A DNA stretch of 43,591 bases from Prochlorococcus sp. AG-355-I20 (GCA_003280895.1 QCDM01000011.1:1-43591); one strand, 5' to 3'; numbered from the stretch's first letter, positions 30,814-41,829 are shown. The notes: generated from the letters alone by a model not told the origin. A program made the numbers and translations.

Positions 30814-31134
30814 TTAAAGTTTAACTTCTATATCTACACCACTAGGGAGATCAAGTTTCATTAAGGCATCAATAGTTTTTGCAGAAGGACTGTAGATATC
30901 TATTATTCTTCTATGTGTTCTTGTTTCAAAATGCTCTCTAGAATCTTTATCAACATGTGGTGATCTAAGGACACAATATATCTTCCTTTTTGTAGGTAAA
31001 GGTATTGGACCTATTGCTGAAGCAGAAGTGGTATCAGCAGTTTGAATAATTTTGTCGCAAGATAAATCGAGCATTCTTCTATCAAATGCTTTGAGCCTAA
31101 TTCTTATTTTTTGTTGTGCAATTGATGCAGTCAT
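30814..31134 (-). CDS. rpsJ: 30S ribosomal protein S10
   Basis: S10 is part of the 30S head and, as NusE, takes part in antitermination with NusB. The 106-residue protein shows the typical IRIRLKAFD start and the GPIPLPTKR loop. It is the last ribosomal gene of rpsL-rpsG-fusA-tuf-rpsJ on the minus strand, 99 bp after tuf. In many bacteria rpsJ heads the S10 operon; in cyanobacteria it sits in the str cluster, as here. Confidence 0.97.
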   Translation of the reverse strand: MTASIAQQKIRIRLKAFDRRMLDLSCDKIIQTADTTSASAIGPIPLPTKRKIYCVLRSPHVDKDSREHFETRTHRRIIDIYSPSAKTIDALMKLDLPSGVDIEVKL

Positions 31135-31233
31135 AGTTTCAAATAACTTCTAATAGAGGGTCATTGATTAAAATGACCCTTTTCCATAAACATATATTAG
31201 ATGATTGAGGTTAAATTTTTAAATTCAAATTTA

Positions 31234-32433
31234 TTATTTGAGAATTTTAGAAACAACTCCAGCACCGATAGTACGTCCACCTTCACGTATGGCGAATCGC
31301 ATACCTTGTTCAATAGCTACTGGACAAATTAATTCTCCAGTCATCTTAATTCTGTCTCCTGGCATAACCATTTCAACGTTAGAGCCATCATCTGAGGTAA
31401 ATGCTGTTATTTGACCTGTCACATCAGTTGTTCTGATGTAGAACTGAGGTCTATATCCTGCGAAAAAAGGAGTATGTCTTCCGCCCTCTTCTTTTTTAAG
31501 AACATAAACTTCTCCTTCAAACTGAGTATGAGGGGTAATAGATCCTTTCTTCACAAGGACCATTCCTCTCTCAATATCTTCTTTTTGGACACCCCTTAAA
31601 AGTAAACCAACATTATCACCAGCCATACCTTCGTCAAGAAGTTTTCGGAACATTTCAACTCCAGTAACAGTAGTTACTCTTGTATCTCTTATTCCAACTA
31701 TTTCTACTTCTTCTCCAACCTTAACTTTACCTCTCTCAATTCTGCCAGTTGCAACAGTTCCTCTACCAGTAATCGAGAAAACATCTTCAACTGCCATCAA
31801 GAATGGTTTATCAACTTCTCTTTCTGGTTCGGGAATACTAGCATCAACTGCTTTCATTAATTCTTCAATCTTTGATTCCCAAGTAGAATCACCTTCGAGA
31901 GCTTTTAAACCTGAAACTTGAACTATTGGAATGTCATCTCCAGGAAAGTCATAACTATCTAACAATTCCCTAATTTCCATTTCGACAAGTTCGATAATTT
32001 CTTCATCATCGACCATATCGCACTTATTGAGAGCAACTACAAGAGCAGGAACTCCAACCTGTTTAGCCAATAGAATATGCTCTTTTGTTTGAGCCATAGG
32101 ACCATCTGTAGCTGCGCAAACGAGAATAGCTCCATCCATCTGAGCCGCGCCTGTGATCATATTTTTCACATAATCAGCATGTCCTGGGCAATCAACATGC
32201 GCATAATGTCTGCCTTCAGTTTCATATTCGACATGAGCTGTATTAATTGTAATGCCACGCTCTCTTTCTTCAGGAGCACCATCAATGTCTCCATAGTCTT
32301 GAGCTTGAGCTTGACCTTTTTTAGCTAATACATTTGTAATAGCAGCTGTTAGTGTTGTTTTTCCATGATCAACATGGCCAATAGTACCTATGTTGACATG
32401 TGGTTTGTTTCTTTCGAACTTCTCGCGAGCCAT
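31234..32433 (-). CDS. tuf: Elongation factor Tu
   Basis: EF-Tu delivers aminoacyl-tRNA to the ribosome. The protein has 399 residues. GTPase motifs are GHVDHGKTT (19-27), DCPGHADY and NKCD; domains II and III follow with the [17 protein letters not shown] region. It is a single copy in this window, 45 bp after fusA. No kirromycin-type substitution was looked for in detail. Codon use is stricter than in neighbours, as expected for a highly expressed gene. Confidence 0.98.
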   Translation of the reverse strand: MAREKFERNKPHVNIGTIGHVDHGKTTLTAAITNVLAKKGQAQAQDYGDIDGAPEERERGITINTAHVEYETEGRHYAHVDCPGHADYVKNMITGAAQMDGAILVCAATDGPMAQTKEHILLAKQVGVPALVVALNKCDMVDDEEIIELVEMEIRELLDSYDFPGDDIPIVQVSGLKALEGDSTWESKIEELMKAVDASIPEPEREVDKPFLMAVEDVFSITGRGTVATGRIERGKVKVGEEVEIVGIRDTRVTTVTGVEMFRKLLDEGMAGDNVGLLLRGVQKEDIERGMVLVKKGSITPHTQFEGEVYVLKKEEGGRHTPFFAGYRPQFYIRTTDVTGQITAFTSDDGSNVEMVMPGDRIKMTGELICPVAIEQGMRFAIREGGRTIGAGVVSKILK

Positions 32434-32478
32434 TTTGAATTAAAGAATCGAGGGTTTAAGAGTGTTTTAGTTTAGAGA

Positions 32479-34554
32479 TCAGGAGTTGCCCTGATTCTTG
32501 GAAATGATAGCTTCAGCAACATTACGAGGAACCTCCTCATAATTTGCGAACTCCATTGAAAATATACCCCGACCTTGAGTCATTGATCGGAGTTGAGTGG
32601 CATAACCGAACATTTCGGCTAAGGGCACTTTGGCCTGTACCTTAGACAATCCATCATCAACAGATTGTCCTTCTACTTGACCTCTTCTGGAAGAGAGATC
32701 ACCAATTACAGATCCAAGAAAGTCGTCAGGACTTTCGACCTCAACTTTCATCATAGGCTCTAAAAGGACAGGATTGCATTTTTTAACCCCATCTTTAAAA
32801 GCCATGGAACCTGCAATTTTGAAGGCCATTTCAGATGAGTCTACATCGTGGAATGAACCATCGACTAGTGTTACTTTTACATCAATGAGTGGATAACCGG
32901 CAAGCACACCAGATTCACAGGTCTCTTTCATTCCATTAGATGCAGGCCCAATATACTCTTTTGGTACAGCTCCACCAACAATTTTGTTAACAAATTCAAA
33001 CCCTTTACCAACCTCCGCAGGTTCCATTTCAATAATTACATGACCATATTGACCTTTACCTCCAGTCTGTCTTGCATATTTACCTTCACCTTTAGAACTA
33101 GACCTAATAGTTTCTCTATATGAAACCTGAGGAGCTCCTATATTTGCTTCAACTTTAAATTCCCTTAACATTCTGTCAACAAGAATTTCTAAGTGCAACT
33201 CACCCATACCTGCAATAACAGTTTGATTTGTCTCAGGATCTGTACTTACCCTAAAGGTTGGATCCTCTTCAGACAAAGCAGTTAAGGCTTTTGATAATTT
33301 TTCCATATCACCTTTAGTTTTTGGCTCAACAGCTACTGAGATAACTGGTTCAGGGATAAACAATGTCTCCAAAACTATTGGATCTTCTGTATTACATAAA
33401 GTGTCACCAGTTGTTGTGTTCTTAAGACCTAATACAGCTCCTAAATCACCAGCCCTCAATTCATCAACCTCCTCTCTTTCATCAGCCTTAAGAATCACTA
33501 ATCTAGAAATTCTCTCTTTAGCATCCTTAGTAGAATTCATTACATAACTTCCCTTTGAAAGAACACCTGAATACATTCTTACAAAAGTTAATTTCCCATA
33601 GGGATCTGACATTACTTTGAATGCTAATGCGCTGAAAGGAGCATTATCATCTGAAGGTCTAACATCTTCTTTTCCACTTGGCAGAATACCTTGTATTGGT
33701 TTTACATCAACTGGAGCTGGCAAGTAATCCACTACAGCGTCTAATACAAGTTGGACACCTTTATTCTTAAAAGCTGAACCGCATAATACTGGAACTAATC
33801 CATGTTTTAAAACACCTTCCCTAATACCTTTTTTAAGTTGTTCTTCTGATAATTCTCCTGTTTCGAGAAATATTTCTATTAACTCTTCATCATTTTCTGC
33901 AACGCTTTCCATTAACTTAATTCTCCACTCAGCAGCTTCTTCCTCCATGTCAGATGGAATTGGTGCTTCTTCAATATCAGTACCTAAATCGTTTTTGTAA
34001 AGATATGCTTTGTTGGCTACTAAATCAATAATGCCAGTGAGATCACCTTCAGCACCAATAGGTAACTGGATCGGAAGTGCATTTGCCTTTAGTCGATCTT
34101 TAATTTGATTATTAACTTTTAAAAAATCGGCACCAGTTCTGTCCATCTTATTAACAAAAACCATTCTTGGAACAGAGTATCTATCTGCTTGACGCCAAAC
34201 TGTTTCGGATTGAGGCTGAACTCCACCAACTGCGCAAAATACAGCGATAACTCCATCCAACACACGCATTGATCTTTCAACTTCAATAGTAAAATCAACG
34301 TGTCCAGGGGTATCAATAATATTAATCCTATGATCTTGCCAACTAGTAGATATTGCAGCAGCAGTAATAGTTATTCCTCTTTCTCTTTCTTGAGCCATCC
34401 AATCTGTTACAGCAGCACCATCATGAACCTCTCCTATCTTATGGACTACACCTGAATAAAACAAAATTCTTTCAGTTGTTGTTGTCTTACCTGCATCAAT
34501 ATGAGCGGCTATACCTATGTTCCTTACTCGTTCCAGGGGAAAGTCGCGTGCCAA
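32479..34554 (-). CDS. fusA: Elongation factor G
   Basis: This translocase GTPase moves tRNA and mRNA through the ribosome and helps recycle ribosomes. The protein has 691 residues, standard. The P loop is [13 protein letters not shown] (17-29), followed by DTPGHVD and NKMD. The domain IV tip (GGKGQYGHV) and the C-terminal RGQVEGQ region are intact. It lies 96 bp after rpsG and 45 bp before tuf in the str operon. Confidence 0.98.
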   Translation of the reverse strand: MARDFPLERVRNIGIAAHIDAGKTTTTERILFYSGVVHKIGEVHDGAAVTDWMAQERERGITITAAAISTSWQDHRINIIDTPGHVDFTIEVERSMRVLDGVIAVFCAVGGVQPQSETVWRQADRYSVPRMVFVNKMDRTGADFLKVNNQIKDRLKANALPIQLPIGAEGDLTGIIDLVANKAYLYKNDLGTDIEEAPIPSDMEEEAAEWRIKLMESVAENDEELIEIFLETGELSEEQLKKGIREGVLKHGLVPVLCGSAFKNKGVQLVLDAVVDYLPAPVDVKPIQGILPSGKEDVRPSDDNAPFSALAFKVMSDPYGKLTFVRMYSGVLSKGSYVMNSTKDAKERISRLVILKADEREEVDELRAGDLGAVLGLKNTTTGDTLCNTEDPIVLETLFIPEPVISVAVEPKTKGDMEKLSKALTALSEEDPTFRVSTDPETNQTVIAGMGELHLEILVDRMLREFKVEANIGAPQVSYRETIRSSSKGEGKYARQTGGKGQYGHVIIEMEPAEVGKGFEFVNKIVGGAVPKEYIGPASNGMKETCESGVLAGYPLIDVKVTLVDGSFHDVDSSEMAFKIAGSMAFKDGVKKCNPVLLEPMMKVEVESPDDFLGSVIGDLSSRRGQVEGQSVDDGLSKVQAKVPLAEMFGYATQLRSMTQGRGIFSMEFANYEEVPRNVAEAIISKNQGNS

Positions 34555-34650
34555 TTTTAAAGCTCCAAATAAAATAATTTTTGATAAATGTAGTTCACAC
34601 TAAAAGCAAACTTTAATAATAATAAACTACTTAAGTGCCTTTTGATGAAA

Positions 34651-35121
34651 TTAATATCTGTAATGTGCAAAAGCTTTATTAGCTTCTGCCATTTTATGAG
34701 TATCTTCTCTTTTTTTAACGGCACTACCAGTTTCATTTGCTGCATCCATTAACTCGCCAGCAAGTTTTTGGGACATGCTTTTGCCATTTCTTGCACGCGA
34801 GAATGTAACAAGCCATCTTAAAGCCATTGCCGTACCCCTCTCTTGGCGAACCTCCATAGGTACTTGATAGGTCGCACCACCAACCCTTCTAGCTCGTACC
34901 TCGACGAGAGGAGTAGCATTTTTTACCGCTGTTTCAAATAATTCCACTGCATTGCCACCTGTTCTCTCGCTTATTAAAGAAAACGCATCAGACAATATCC
35001 TTTGAGCTGTAGATTTTTTACCATGTTTCATCAATCGAGAAATCATCATTGAAGCAAGACGACTATTAAATTGAGGATCAGGAAGAACTGGTCTTTTTAC
35101 TGCTGCATTACGACGTGACAT
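34651..35121 (-). CDS. rpsG: 30S ribosomal protein S7
   Basis: S7 starts assembly of the 30S head and binds near the exit site. The 156-residue protein shows the [10 protein letters not shown] start, the [16 protein letters not shown] block and the [16 protein letters not shown] end. It follows rpsL by 25 bp. A 96-bp A/T-rich spacer, which does not form an obvious binding-site hairpin, separates it from fusA. Confidence 0.98.
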   Translation of the reverse strand: MSRRNAAVKRPVLPDPQFNSRLASMMISRLMKHGKKSTAQRILSDAFSLISERTGGNAVELFETAVKNATPLVEVRARRVGGATYQVPMEVRQERGTAMALRWLVTFSRARNGKSMSQKLAGELMDAANETGSAVKKREDTHKMAEANKAFAHYRY

Positions 35122-35146
35122 TTTTTAAAAAAGTAATGTTTACAAA

Positions 35147-35521
35147 TTAATCTTTTGGAGCTTTTGCTCCATACTTAGATCTGGATTGACGTCTATCTTT
35201 GACCCCAGACGTATCCAACGTTCCTCTTATTATATGATATCTAACTCCTGGCAAATCTTTTACTCTTCCACCTCTAAGTAGTACTACAGAATGTTCTTGC
35301 AAATTATGACCAATCCCAGGAATATAAGCCGTTACTTCGAAACCAGAAGTTAATCTAACCCTAGCAACTTTTCTCAAAGCTGAATTAGGCTTCTTTGGTG
35401 TTGATGTATAGACTCTTGTACATACCCCTCTTCTCTCAGGGCAAGATTTTAATGCAGGAGATTTTGTTTTCTTTGTCAGACGTTTTCTCTCTGAACCTAC
35501 TAATTGTGAGATGGTGGGCAT
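35147..35521 (-). CDS. rpsL: 30S ribosomal protein S12
   Basis: S12 is at the decoding centre and controls translational accuracy. The 124-residue protein has the conserved [12 protein letters not shown] loop with K43 present, the residue whose change gives streptomycin resistance, so the wild-type state is present. It is the first gene of the str operon and diverges from the glutamate synthase gene. A TATGAT -10 at 35555-35560 lies in position. Confidence 0.98.
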   Translation of the reverse strand: MPTISQLVGSERKRLTKKTKSPALKSCPERRGVCTRVYTSTPKKPNSALRKVARVRLTSGFEVTAYIPGIGHNLQEHSVVLLRGGRVKDLPGVRYHIIRGTLDTSGVKDRRQSRSKYGAKAPKD

Positions 35522-35554
35522 CTATTAAACTTAGATAAAAATAAATATTTAACT

Positions 35555-35560
35555 ATCATA
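35555..35560 (-). promoter_or_regulatory. Candidate -10 element for the rpsL (str) operon
   Basis: On the minus strand this reads TATGAT. A start near 35548 would leave a leader of about 26 nt before the rpsL ATG. The same hexamer is proposed for rpsT in this window, suggesting a common housekeeping promoter type for ribosomal protein genes. Confidence 0.42.
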
Positions 35561-35673
35561 ACCTTTTGAGAGCACTAACTAAAAGTTTTTAATTAAATTT
35601 TTTTTATAATCTGTCAAATTAAAATTATTTGGTAAATATTCATTATCTTTAGATTTATTTTCGTATTTATTTT

Positions 35674-35679
35674 TATAAT
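35674..35679 (+). promoter_or_regulatory. Candidate -10 element for glutamate synthase gene
   Basis: A TATAAT lies 37 bp upstream of the gene start, and a second TATAAT is at 35605-35610. Either could be used. I found no clean GTA-N8-TAC NtcA site within a usable distance, which is unexpected for a nitrogen-assimilation gene but not unusual in Prochlorococcus. Confidence 0.38.
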
Positions 35680-35716
35680 AGAAATACATAAATAACTAAA
35701 TAGAATTAAATAATCT

Positions 35717-38700
35717 ATGCGAGAAAGTATCAAAAGAATTGTTGGCTCATATCAAGATAGTTATTCCCCAAATGGAATAATTGGGGAGAAAGATGCTTGT
35801 GGAGTTGGTTTCATAGCAAATATTGAAGGTATAGAAAGCAACTGGATTCTTAAACAATCACTAAAGGGCCTCAACTGCATGGAGCATAGAGGAGGTTGTG
35901 GAGGAGATAGTGACTCAGGCGATGGAGCAGGCATTTTATGTTCAATTCCCTGGGGTTATTTAGATGAAGAATTGAATCTTGTAAGTAAACAAAAATTGGA
36001 CAGAGGTTTAGGTATGGTTTTTATGCCTAATAAAAAAGAGAAAATTGAAGAATGCAAATCAATATGTGAGGAGGAAGCAGAAAAATTAAGCGTCAAAGAA
36101 ACATCTTGGAGAAAAGTCCCTGTAAATAATGAAATCTTAGGTCCTTTAGCAAAAGCGAATGTCCCATATATTTGTCAGTGGATTTTATACATAGATACAA
36201 AAGATAATCAGAATATTGAAAGGCTTTTGTTCCAGTTAAGGAAAAGAATTGAAAAAAAAATAAGAGAAACCTTTAAAAACGATGTCGGTGATTGCGAATT
36301 TTATTTTGCCTCACTTAGTTCTCAAACAGTTGTATATAAAGGTATGGTTAGGTCTGAAATATTATCTGAATTCTATCAAGACCTAAAAAAAGAGAATTTT
36401 AAGGTCTCATTTTCCGTTTATCATAGGAGATTTAGTACAAATACTCTTCCAAAATGGCCACTTGCCCAGCCCATGAGATTTTTAGGGCATAACGGGGAAA
36501 TTAACACTCTTTTGGGAAATATTAATTGGGCTAAAGCTTCAGAAACGCATATAGATGATTTTTGGGGAGATCTATCTAATGAAATAAAGCCTATTGTAGA
36601 TGTAAATAAAAGTGATTCATCAAATCTTGATGCAACCCTTGAAATTAATATTCGTTCAGGCCAACCAATAACTGATTCATTATTAAAACTTGTTCCTGAA
36701 GCATTTAGAGATCAACCAGACCTCGAACAGAGAGATGATATCAAATCATTTTATGAATATTCTGCGAGCATACAAGAAGCTTGGGATGGTCCTGCTCTAC
36801 TTGTATTCGCAGATGGAAATTTTGTCGGAGCAACGCTTGATAGAAACGGCCTAAGGCCAGCAAGATATTCAATAACAAATGATGGTTTTGTAATAATGGG
36901 TTCCGAAACAGGGGTAGTAGATCTTGAAGAGGAAAAAGTAATAGAAAAAGGTCGATTAGGACCAGGACAAATGTTAGCGGTTGATTTTCATAAAAATAAA
37001 ATTCTCAGAAATTGGGAGGTAAAATCTGAAGCGGCTCAAAGACATGATTATAAAAATCTCCTAAGTAATAGAACTATAAAAATTGAAAATAGTGAATGGT
37101 TTAAAGACTGCAAACTAAAAGACCTTGAGTTATTACAACAACAAACTGCCTACGGTTTTTCAGCAGAGGATAATGATCTTATCTTGGATTCAATGGCTTC
37201 ATTAGCTAAAGAGCCAACCTATTGCATGGGAGACGATATCCCATTAGCAGTGCTTTCTTCAAAGCCACATATTTTATATGACTATTTCAAGCAAAGATTT
37301 GCGCAAGTTACAAATCCTCCTATTGACCCACTGAGAGAAAAACTGGTAATGAGTTTAGAAATGCATCTTGGAGCAAGATGTACTCCATTTGAGATTAAAG
37401 ATCCTAAACCTTTTGTTCATTTACAAAGTCCAATTCTCAATGAGGAAGAACTCATATCCATTAAAAAATCAAAAATTAAATCTCAAACAATTTCAAGTTT
37501 GTTTGATATTGAGGAAGGTGTTCTAGGCTTAGATAACCGATTAAAAGTAATTTGTAAACAGAGTGAGATCTCTATAAAAGAAGGTTGCTCTTTAATTATT
37601 ATTTCTGATAAGGGGGTTAATCCTAAAAAGACTTTTATTCCTCCTTTACTTGCTGTAGGGGCAATTCATCATTATCTTCTAAAAAAAGAAATCAGACTAA
37701 AAGCATCTCTAATTATTGAAACAGGTCAATGTTGGAGCACGCATCACTTGGCTTGTTTGATTGGTTATGGTGCAAGCGCAGTTTGCCCTTGGTTGACCTT
37801 CGAAGCAGGTAGGCACTGGTTAAAACATCCAAAAACTCAAAAACTCATTGATAGCAAAAAAATAAATCCATTATCAATAATTGATGTTCAAGAAAATATT
37901 AAAAAAGCATTAGAAGACGGTCTTAGGAAAATTCTTTCTAAAATAGGCATATCACTTTTATCTAGTTACCATGGCGCACAAATTTTTGAAGCTGTAGGCC
38001 TTGGATCTGACTTAATAAAAGTTGCTTTTGATGGCACAACAAGCCGCATCGCCGGCATAACATTAAAAGAATTAACTAATGAAACAATTTCAATACATAC
38101 AAAAGCCTACCCAGAGATCGATCTAAAAAAATTAGAATTTTTGGGATTTGTACAATTTAGAAATAATGGAGAATATCATTCCAATAACCCTGAGATGTCC
38201 AAAGTTTTACATTCAGCTGTAAAACAAGGTCCAGGATACGATCATTTTGAAACTTATAAAAAACTCATTAGTAATAGACCGACAACATCTCTAAGAGATT
38301 TACTAACAATTAGTTCAAAAAGAAAAAACATCCCTTTAGAGGAAGTTGAAAGTGTTGAATCAATTTGCAAAAGGTTTTGTACTGGAGGAATGAGTTTGGG
38401 TGCTTTATCAAGAGAAGCGCATGAAGTGTTAGCAGTTGCTATGAACAGAATTGGTGGCAAAAGTAATAGTGGAGAAGGGGGAGAAGATCCAGCTCGTTTT
38501 AATGTTTTAAATGATATCGATGAAAATACTCAATCAGCGACGTTACCATTTATTAAAGGTCTAGAAAATGGGGACACAGCGTGTTCAGCTATTAAACAAA
38601 TAGCATCAGGTAGATTTGGAGTCACACCTGAATATCTAAGAAGTGGTAAACAACTCGAAATTAAAATGGCTCAAGGTGCAAAACCTGGAGAAGGGGGACA

Positions 38701-40291
38701 ATTGCCTGGTCCAAAAGTTGATACTTACATCGCAAAACTAAGAAATAGTAAACCTGGAGTAGCTCTAATATCTCCCCCCCCGCATCATGATATTTATTCA
38801 ATTGAAGATTTAGCTCAACTTATCCATGACTTACACCAAGTACATCCAAAAGCAAAAGTGAGCGTTAAACTTGTTTCTGAAATTGGTATAGGCACTATTG
38901 CTGCTGGAGTAAGCAAAGCTAATGCGGATGTAATTCAAATTTCAGGCCATGACGGGGGTACAGGTGCTTCGCCCCTAAGTTCTATAAAACATGCAGGTTT
39001 ACCATGGGAATTAGGTGTTGCTGAGGTTCATAAATCTCTCTTAGAGAATAACTTACGTGAAAGAGTAATTTTGAGAACTGATGGAGGTCTTAAAACAGGC
39101 TGGGATGTAGTTATTGCAGCTTTACTAGGTGCTGAAGAATATGGTTTCGGTTCTGTAGCGATGATCGCTGAAGGATGCATAATGGCCCGGGTTTGTCATA
39201 CAAACAAGTGTCCTGTTGGAGTGGCTACTCAAAAAGAAGAGTTAAGAAAAAGATTCAAAGGTATTCCGGAAAATGTTGTCAATTTTTTCTTATACATAGC
39301 AGAAGAAGTAAGACAGATTATGAGTAGTATTGGAGTTTCTAATATGGAAGAACTGATTGGTAATCAAGAATTTCTTTCTGCAAGAAATATCAGTCTTCCA
39401 AAAACTTCTAATATCGATCTCTCTTCTTTAGTAAATAATAAACACATAACCACTGATAGATCATGGTTAAAACATTCAAAAAATGCTCATAGTAATGGTT
39501 CTGTATTAGAGGACGAGTTTTTGTCCGATACTGAATTTATAGATGTAATTAAAAGTCACGAAAAATTGACTAAAGAAATTGAGATAAAAAATACAGATAG
39601 AAGTGTTTGTGCGAAGATATCAGGCGAAATCGCAGAACTTCATGGAAACACTGGCTTCAAAGGAGAACTTAACTTAAATTTCAAAGGATACGCGGGACAA
39701 AGCTTTGGTGCCTTTTTACTAAAGGGAATGAATGTTCAATTAATCGGAGAAGCTAATGATTATGTTTGTAAAGGAATGAATGGAGGAATACTCACAATAA
39801 TTCCACCCCAAATAGATAAAATCTCCTCCGAACAAGTTATCCTAGGAAATACCTGCCTTTATGGAGCAACAGGTGGGAAATTATTTGCTTTAGGAAAATC
39901 GGGAGAAAGATTTGCAGTAAGAAATAGTGGTGCCATAGCAGTAACAGAGGGAGCAGGAGATCATTGTTGTGAATACATGACGGGTGGGAAAGTGGTTATT
40001 CTAGGTTCCACAGGAAGGAATATTGGTGCAGGCATGACTGGTGGAATAGCTTTCATAATCGATGAGAATAATGATTTAAATAATAAAGTTAATAAGGAAA
40101 TAGTAAGCATTCATAAAATAACTTCATCAATTCAGGAAGATATTTTATTGGAAATTATTAGGGAATATGGAGCAAAAACAAATAGCTTAAAGGCCGCCGA
40201 AATAATTGAAAATTGGTCTCATTTTAAGAGTACTTTTAAATTAATAGTTCCCCCAAGTGAAGAAGAAATGCTTGGCATAAAGAAAATGTAA
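35717..40291 (+). CDS. gltB: Ferredoxin-dependent glutamate synthase (Fd-GOGAT)
   Basis: It transfers the glutamine amide to 2-oxoglutarate, giving two glutamates, with electrons from photosynthetic ferredoxin. At 1524 residues the length suits the single-subunit ferredoxin form (also called glsF/gltS), and no small NADPH subunit gene lies nearby. The amidotransferase nucleophile is C28 in DACGVGF, after a 27-residue propeptide that must be removed. The FMN domain holds the 3Fe-4S cysteines C1154, C1160 and C1165 (CIMARVCHTNKC). The C-terminal glutamate-synthase beta-helix shows the repeated G-rich GGxxx turns. The YciI-like gene starts directly after its stop codon. Confidence 0.95.
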   Translation: MRESIKRIVGSYQDSYSPNGIIGEKDACGVGFIANIEGIESNWILKQSLKGLNCMEHRGGCGGDSDSGDGAGILCSIPWGYLDEELNLVSKQKLDRGLGMVFMPNKKEKIEECKSICEEEAEKLSVKETSWRKVPVNNEILGPLAKANVPYICQWILYIDTKDNQNIERLLFQLRKRIEKKIRETFKNDVGDCEFYFASLSSQTVVYKGMVRSEILSEFYQDLKKENFKVSFSVYHRRFSTNTLPKWPLAQPMRFLGHNGEINTLLGNINWAKASETHIDDFWGDLSNEIKPIVDVNKSDSSNLDATLEINIRSGQPITDSLLKLVPEAFRDQPDLEQRDDIKSFYEYSASIQEAWDGPALLVFADGNFVGATLDRNGLRPARYSITNDGFVIMGSETGVVDLEEEKVIEKGRLGPGQMLAVDFHKNKILRNWEVKSEAAQRHDYKNLLSNRTIKIENSEWFKDCKLKDLELLQQQTAYGFSAEDNDLILDSMASLAKEPTYCMGDDIPLAVLSSKPHILYDYFKQRFAQVTNPPIDPLREKLVMSLEMHLGARCTPFEIKDPKPFVHLQSPILNEEELISIKKSKIKSQTISSLFDIEEGVLGLDNRLKVICKQSEISIKEGCSLIIISDKGVNPKKTFIPPLLAVGAIHHYLLKKEIRLKASLIIETGQCWSTHHLACLIGYGASAVCPWLTFEAGRHWLKHPKTQKLIDSKKINPLSIIDVQENIKKALEDGLRKILSKIGISLLSSYHGAQIFEAVGLGSDLIKVAFDGTTSRIAGITLKELTNETISIHTKAYPEIDLKKLEFLGFVQFRNNGEYHSNNPEMSKVLHSAVKQGPGYDHFETYKKLISNRPTTSLRDLLTISSKRKNIPLEEVESVESICKRFCTGGMSLGALSREAHEVLAVAMNRIGGKSNSGEGGEDPARFNVLNDIDENTQSATLPFIKGLENGDTACSAIKQIASGRFGVTPEYLRSGKQLEIKMAQGAKPGEGGQLPGPKVDTYIAKLRNSKPGVALISPPPHHDIYSIEDLAQLIHDLHQVHPKAKVSVKLVSEIGIGTIAAGVSKANADVIQISGHDGGTGASPLSSIKHAGLPWELGVAEVHKSLLENNLRERVILRTDGGLKTGWDVVIAALLGAEEYGFGSVAMIAEGCIMARVCHTNKCPVGVATQKEELRKRFKGIPENVVNFFLYIAEEVRQIMSSIGVSNMEELIGNQEFLSARNISLPKTSNIDLSSLVNNKHITTDRSWLKHSKNAHSNGSVLEDEFLSDTEFIDVIKSHEKLTKEIEIKNTDRSVCAKISGEIAELHGNTGFKGELNLNFKGYAGQSFGAFLLKGMNVQLIGEANDYVCKGMNGGILTIIPPQIDKISSEQVILGNTCLYGATGGKLFALGKSGERFAVRNSGAIAVTEGAGDHCCEYMTGGKVVILGSTGRNIGAGMTGGIAFIIDENNDLNNKVNKEIVSIHKITSSIQEDILLEIIREYGAKTNSLKAAEIIENWSHFKSTFKLIVPPSEEEMLGIKKM

Positions 40292-40585
40292 ATGCCTTTT
40301 TTTATAAAAACTGAAATTATAAAAAAAGAATACTTAACTGATTATGATTTAAAACAAAAAATAATTAACAAACATATTGATTGGATAAAAAAATTAAAAA
40401 AAGAGGGAATTAATATAAAAAGTGGTTTTTTAGTAGATGAGTTAAAGAGGCCAGGTGACGGCGGATTACTCATTCTTGAAATGAATAATTATAAAAATGC
40501 ACTAAAAATAATTAAGAATGATCCAATGATTAAAAATGATCTAGTTGAATGGAAATTAAATGAGTGGATAGATTCAAATAAATAA
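40292..40585 (+). CDS. YciI-like small protein
   Basis: A 97-residue protein that fits the YciI family (dimeric ferredoxin-like alpha-beta fold): an N-terminal strand, the IINKHIDWIKKLKKEG helix with a central histidine, the LKRPGDGGLLILEM loop and strand, and an end resembling VEWKLNEW. YciI proteins are small putative enzymes of unclear reaction. The ATG abuts the Fd-GOGAT stop with no gap, so translation is coupled and a link to glutamate synthase is possible. It ends 6 bp from the stop of lipA on the opposite strand. Confidence 0.75.
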   Translation: MPFFIKTEIIKKEYLTDYDLKQKIINKHIDWIKKLKKEGINIKSGFLVDELKRPGDGGLLILEMNNYKNALKIIKNDPMIKNDLVEWKLNEWIDSNK

Positions 40586-40591
40586 AAATGA

Positions 40592-41485
40592 CTATCTTGG
40601 ATACTTTTTCATAAGTTTTTGAATTTCTTCAGCATGGTAGCTACTACGAGTTAAAGGAGAACTAACTACTTGCATAAAGTTTAAATCATTTTCCCCGAAC
40701 ACTTTAAAGTAGTTAAATTTTGAAGGACTTACAAATCTTTTAACAGGTAAATGATTAGGGCCAGGAGATAAATATTGGCCAATAGTAACAATATCAACGA
40801 AATTACTTTTTAAATCCTTAAGCAGACTTAAGACCTCCTCATCTTTTTCCCCTAAACCAAGCATGAAGCCTGACTTTGTATAAATTTTGGGAGAATAGTC
40901 TCTGGTTCTTTTAAGCAACTCAAGAGTTCTTTCATATTTGCCTTGAGGTCTTACTTTTTTATATAGCGAAGACACAGTCTCAATATTGTGGTTTAAAACA
41001 TTTGGGTTTGAATCAAGAATTTTTTCAAGCGCTTTCCAGTTGCCACAAAGATCAGGTATTAGAAGCTCAATAGTAGTTTCAGGAGATTTTTCTCTTATTT
41101 GATGAACACATTGAAAAAATTGAGATGCGCCACCATCCTCAAGATCGTCTCTATTAACTGATGTGATTACAACATGCTTAAGCTTCATCCTAAAAACAGC
41201 TTCGGCTAAACGATATGGTTCAGTTGGGTCTAAGTCTCTCTTAGATCTATCAAAATCAATATCGCAATATGGACATGCCCTAGTACAACCAGGACCCATT
41301 ATGAGGAAAGTTGCAGTTCCACTAGCAAAACATTCGCCGATATTTGGACAGCTTGCTTCTTGACATACTGTATTGAGATTTAAATCATTTAATAAATTTG
41401 CAGTATTACCAATTCGCTCAACTTGTGGAGCTTTGACCCTTAACCATTCAGGTTTTGAAATTAAACTATTTGGATTATTAGTCAC
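40592..41485 (-). CDS. lipA: Lipoyl synthase
   Basis: This radical SAM enzyme inserts two sulfurs into octanoyl groups to make lipoyl cofactor for pyruvate dehydrogenase and the glycine cleavage system. The protein has 297 residues. The auxiliary cluster cysteines are C41, C46 and C52, and the radical SAM cysteines are C67, C71 and C74 (CTRACPYC). The C-terminal [13 protein letters not shown] carries the conserved serine that ligates the auxiliary cluster. It stands alone, upstream of the long gap at 41486-41829. Cyanobacteria often have two LipA paralogues; I cannot say which this is. Confidence 0.95.
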   Translation of the reverse strand: MTNNPNSLISKPEWLRVKAPQVERIGNTANLLNDLNLNTVCQEASCPNIGECFASGTATFLIMGPGCTRACPYCDIDFDRSKRDLDPTEPYRLAEAVFRMKLKHVVITSVNRDDLEDGGASQFFQCVHQIREKSPETTIELLIPDLCGNWKALEKILDSNPNVLNHNIETVSSLYKKVRPQGKYERTLELLKRTRDYSPKIYTKSGFMLGLGEKDEEVLSLLKDLKSNFVDIVTIGQYLSPGPNHLPVKRFVSPSKFNYFKVFGENDLNFMQVVSSPLTRSSYHAEEIQKLMKKYPR

Positions 41486-41686
41486 ATTAAATCTTCTTGA
41501 CCTGTAATTTCATTTTACTAAAAACAAGATGAATTAACTATTTATAGTTTCAAAGACGAAGCTCGTTCAACAAAAGTAAATAAATTAATGAATTCAACTA
41601 ATCCTTCTGCAATTTAGAAAAATTTTAATTAAAGTTAATTGTTACACAACGTTCTTGTTTCATTAACTAAAATTGAATCAGATTTC

Positions 41687-41696
41687 ATAACGTTAT
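41687..41696. repeat. 10-bp palindrome ATAACGTTAT, candidate operator
   Basis: A perfect palindrome lies 134 bp before the recombinase-like gene. AACGTT words also occur at 41648 and, inverted in part, at 41712-41719, giving a small cluster of related half sites. It is called only as a candidate protein-binding site. Confidence 0.35.
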
Positions 41697-41732
41697 TTTT
41701 AATACAGATATAAGAACGTAATATTTTTAAAA

Positions 41733-41812
41733 ATACAGTAAAAATATTCAGCAATATTACTTTATTTTGTACTAAAAAGTGTTTTTTTAATTATTTTTTG
41801 ATACAGTAAAAA
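41733..41812 (+). repeat. Direct repeat ATACAGTAAAAA (two copies)
   Basis: Copies at 41733-41744 and 41801-41812, 68 bp apart, share 12 identical bases and a similar A/T flank. A third, shorter ATACAGATA copy begins at 41702. They lie immediately upstream of the recombinase-like gene. Confidence 0.5.
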
Positions 41813-41829
41813 ATATATGTAATAAAACA

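Larger units (their letters stand above)
41486..41829 (+). promoter_or_regulatory. 344-bp repeat-bearing control region before the recombinase-like gene
   Basis: This stretch separates lipA from the recombinase-like gene and is the longest gap of the window. No ORF of note was found. It holds three ATACAG copies (41702, 41733 and 41801), the last two extending to the 12-bp word ATACAGTAAAAA. It also has a 10-bp perfect palindrome ATAACGTTAT at 41687-41696, and an inverted pair ACGTTCTT (41649-41656) and AAGAACGT (41712-41719). Such patterns suit binding sites for a dimeric DNA-binding protein such as the gene product next door, but they are A/T-rich and could partly be chance. Confidence 0.4.

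Noticed and set aside
35522..35716. NtcA site upstream of the glutamate synthase gene
   Set aside because: No GTA-N8-TAC match was found; GTA words are present but without a properly spaced TAC.
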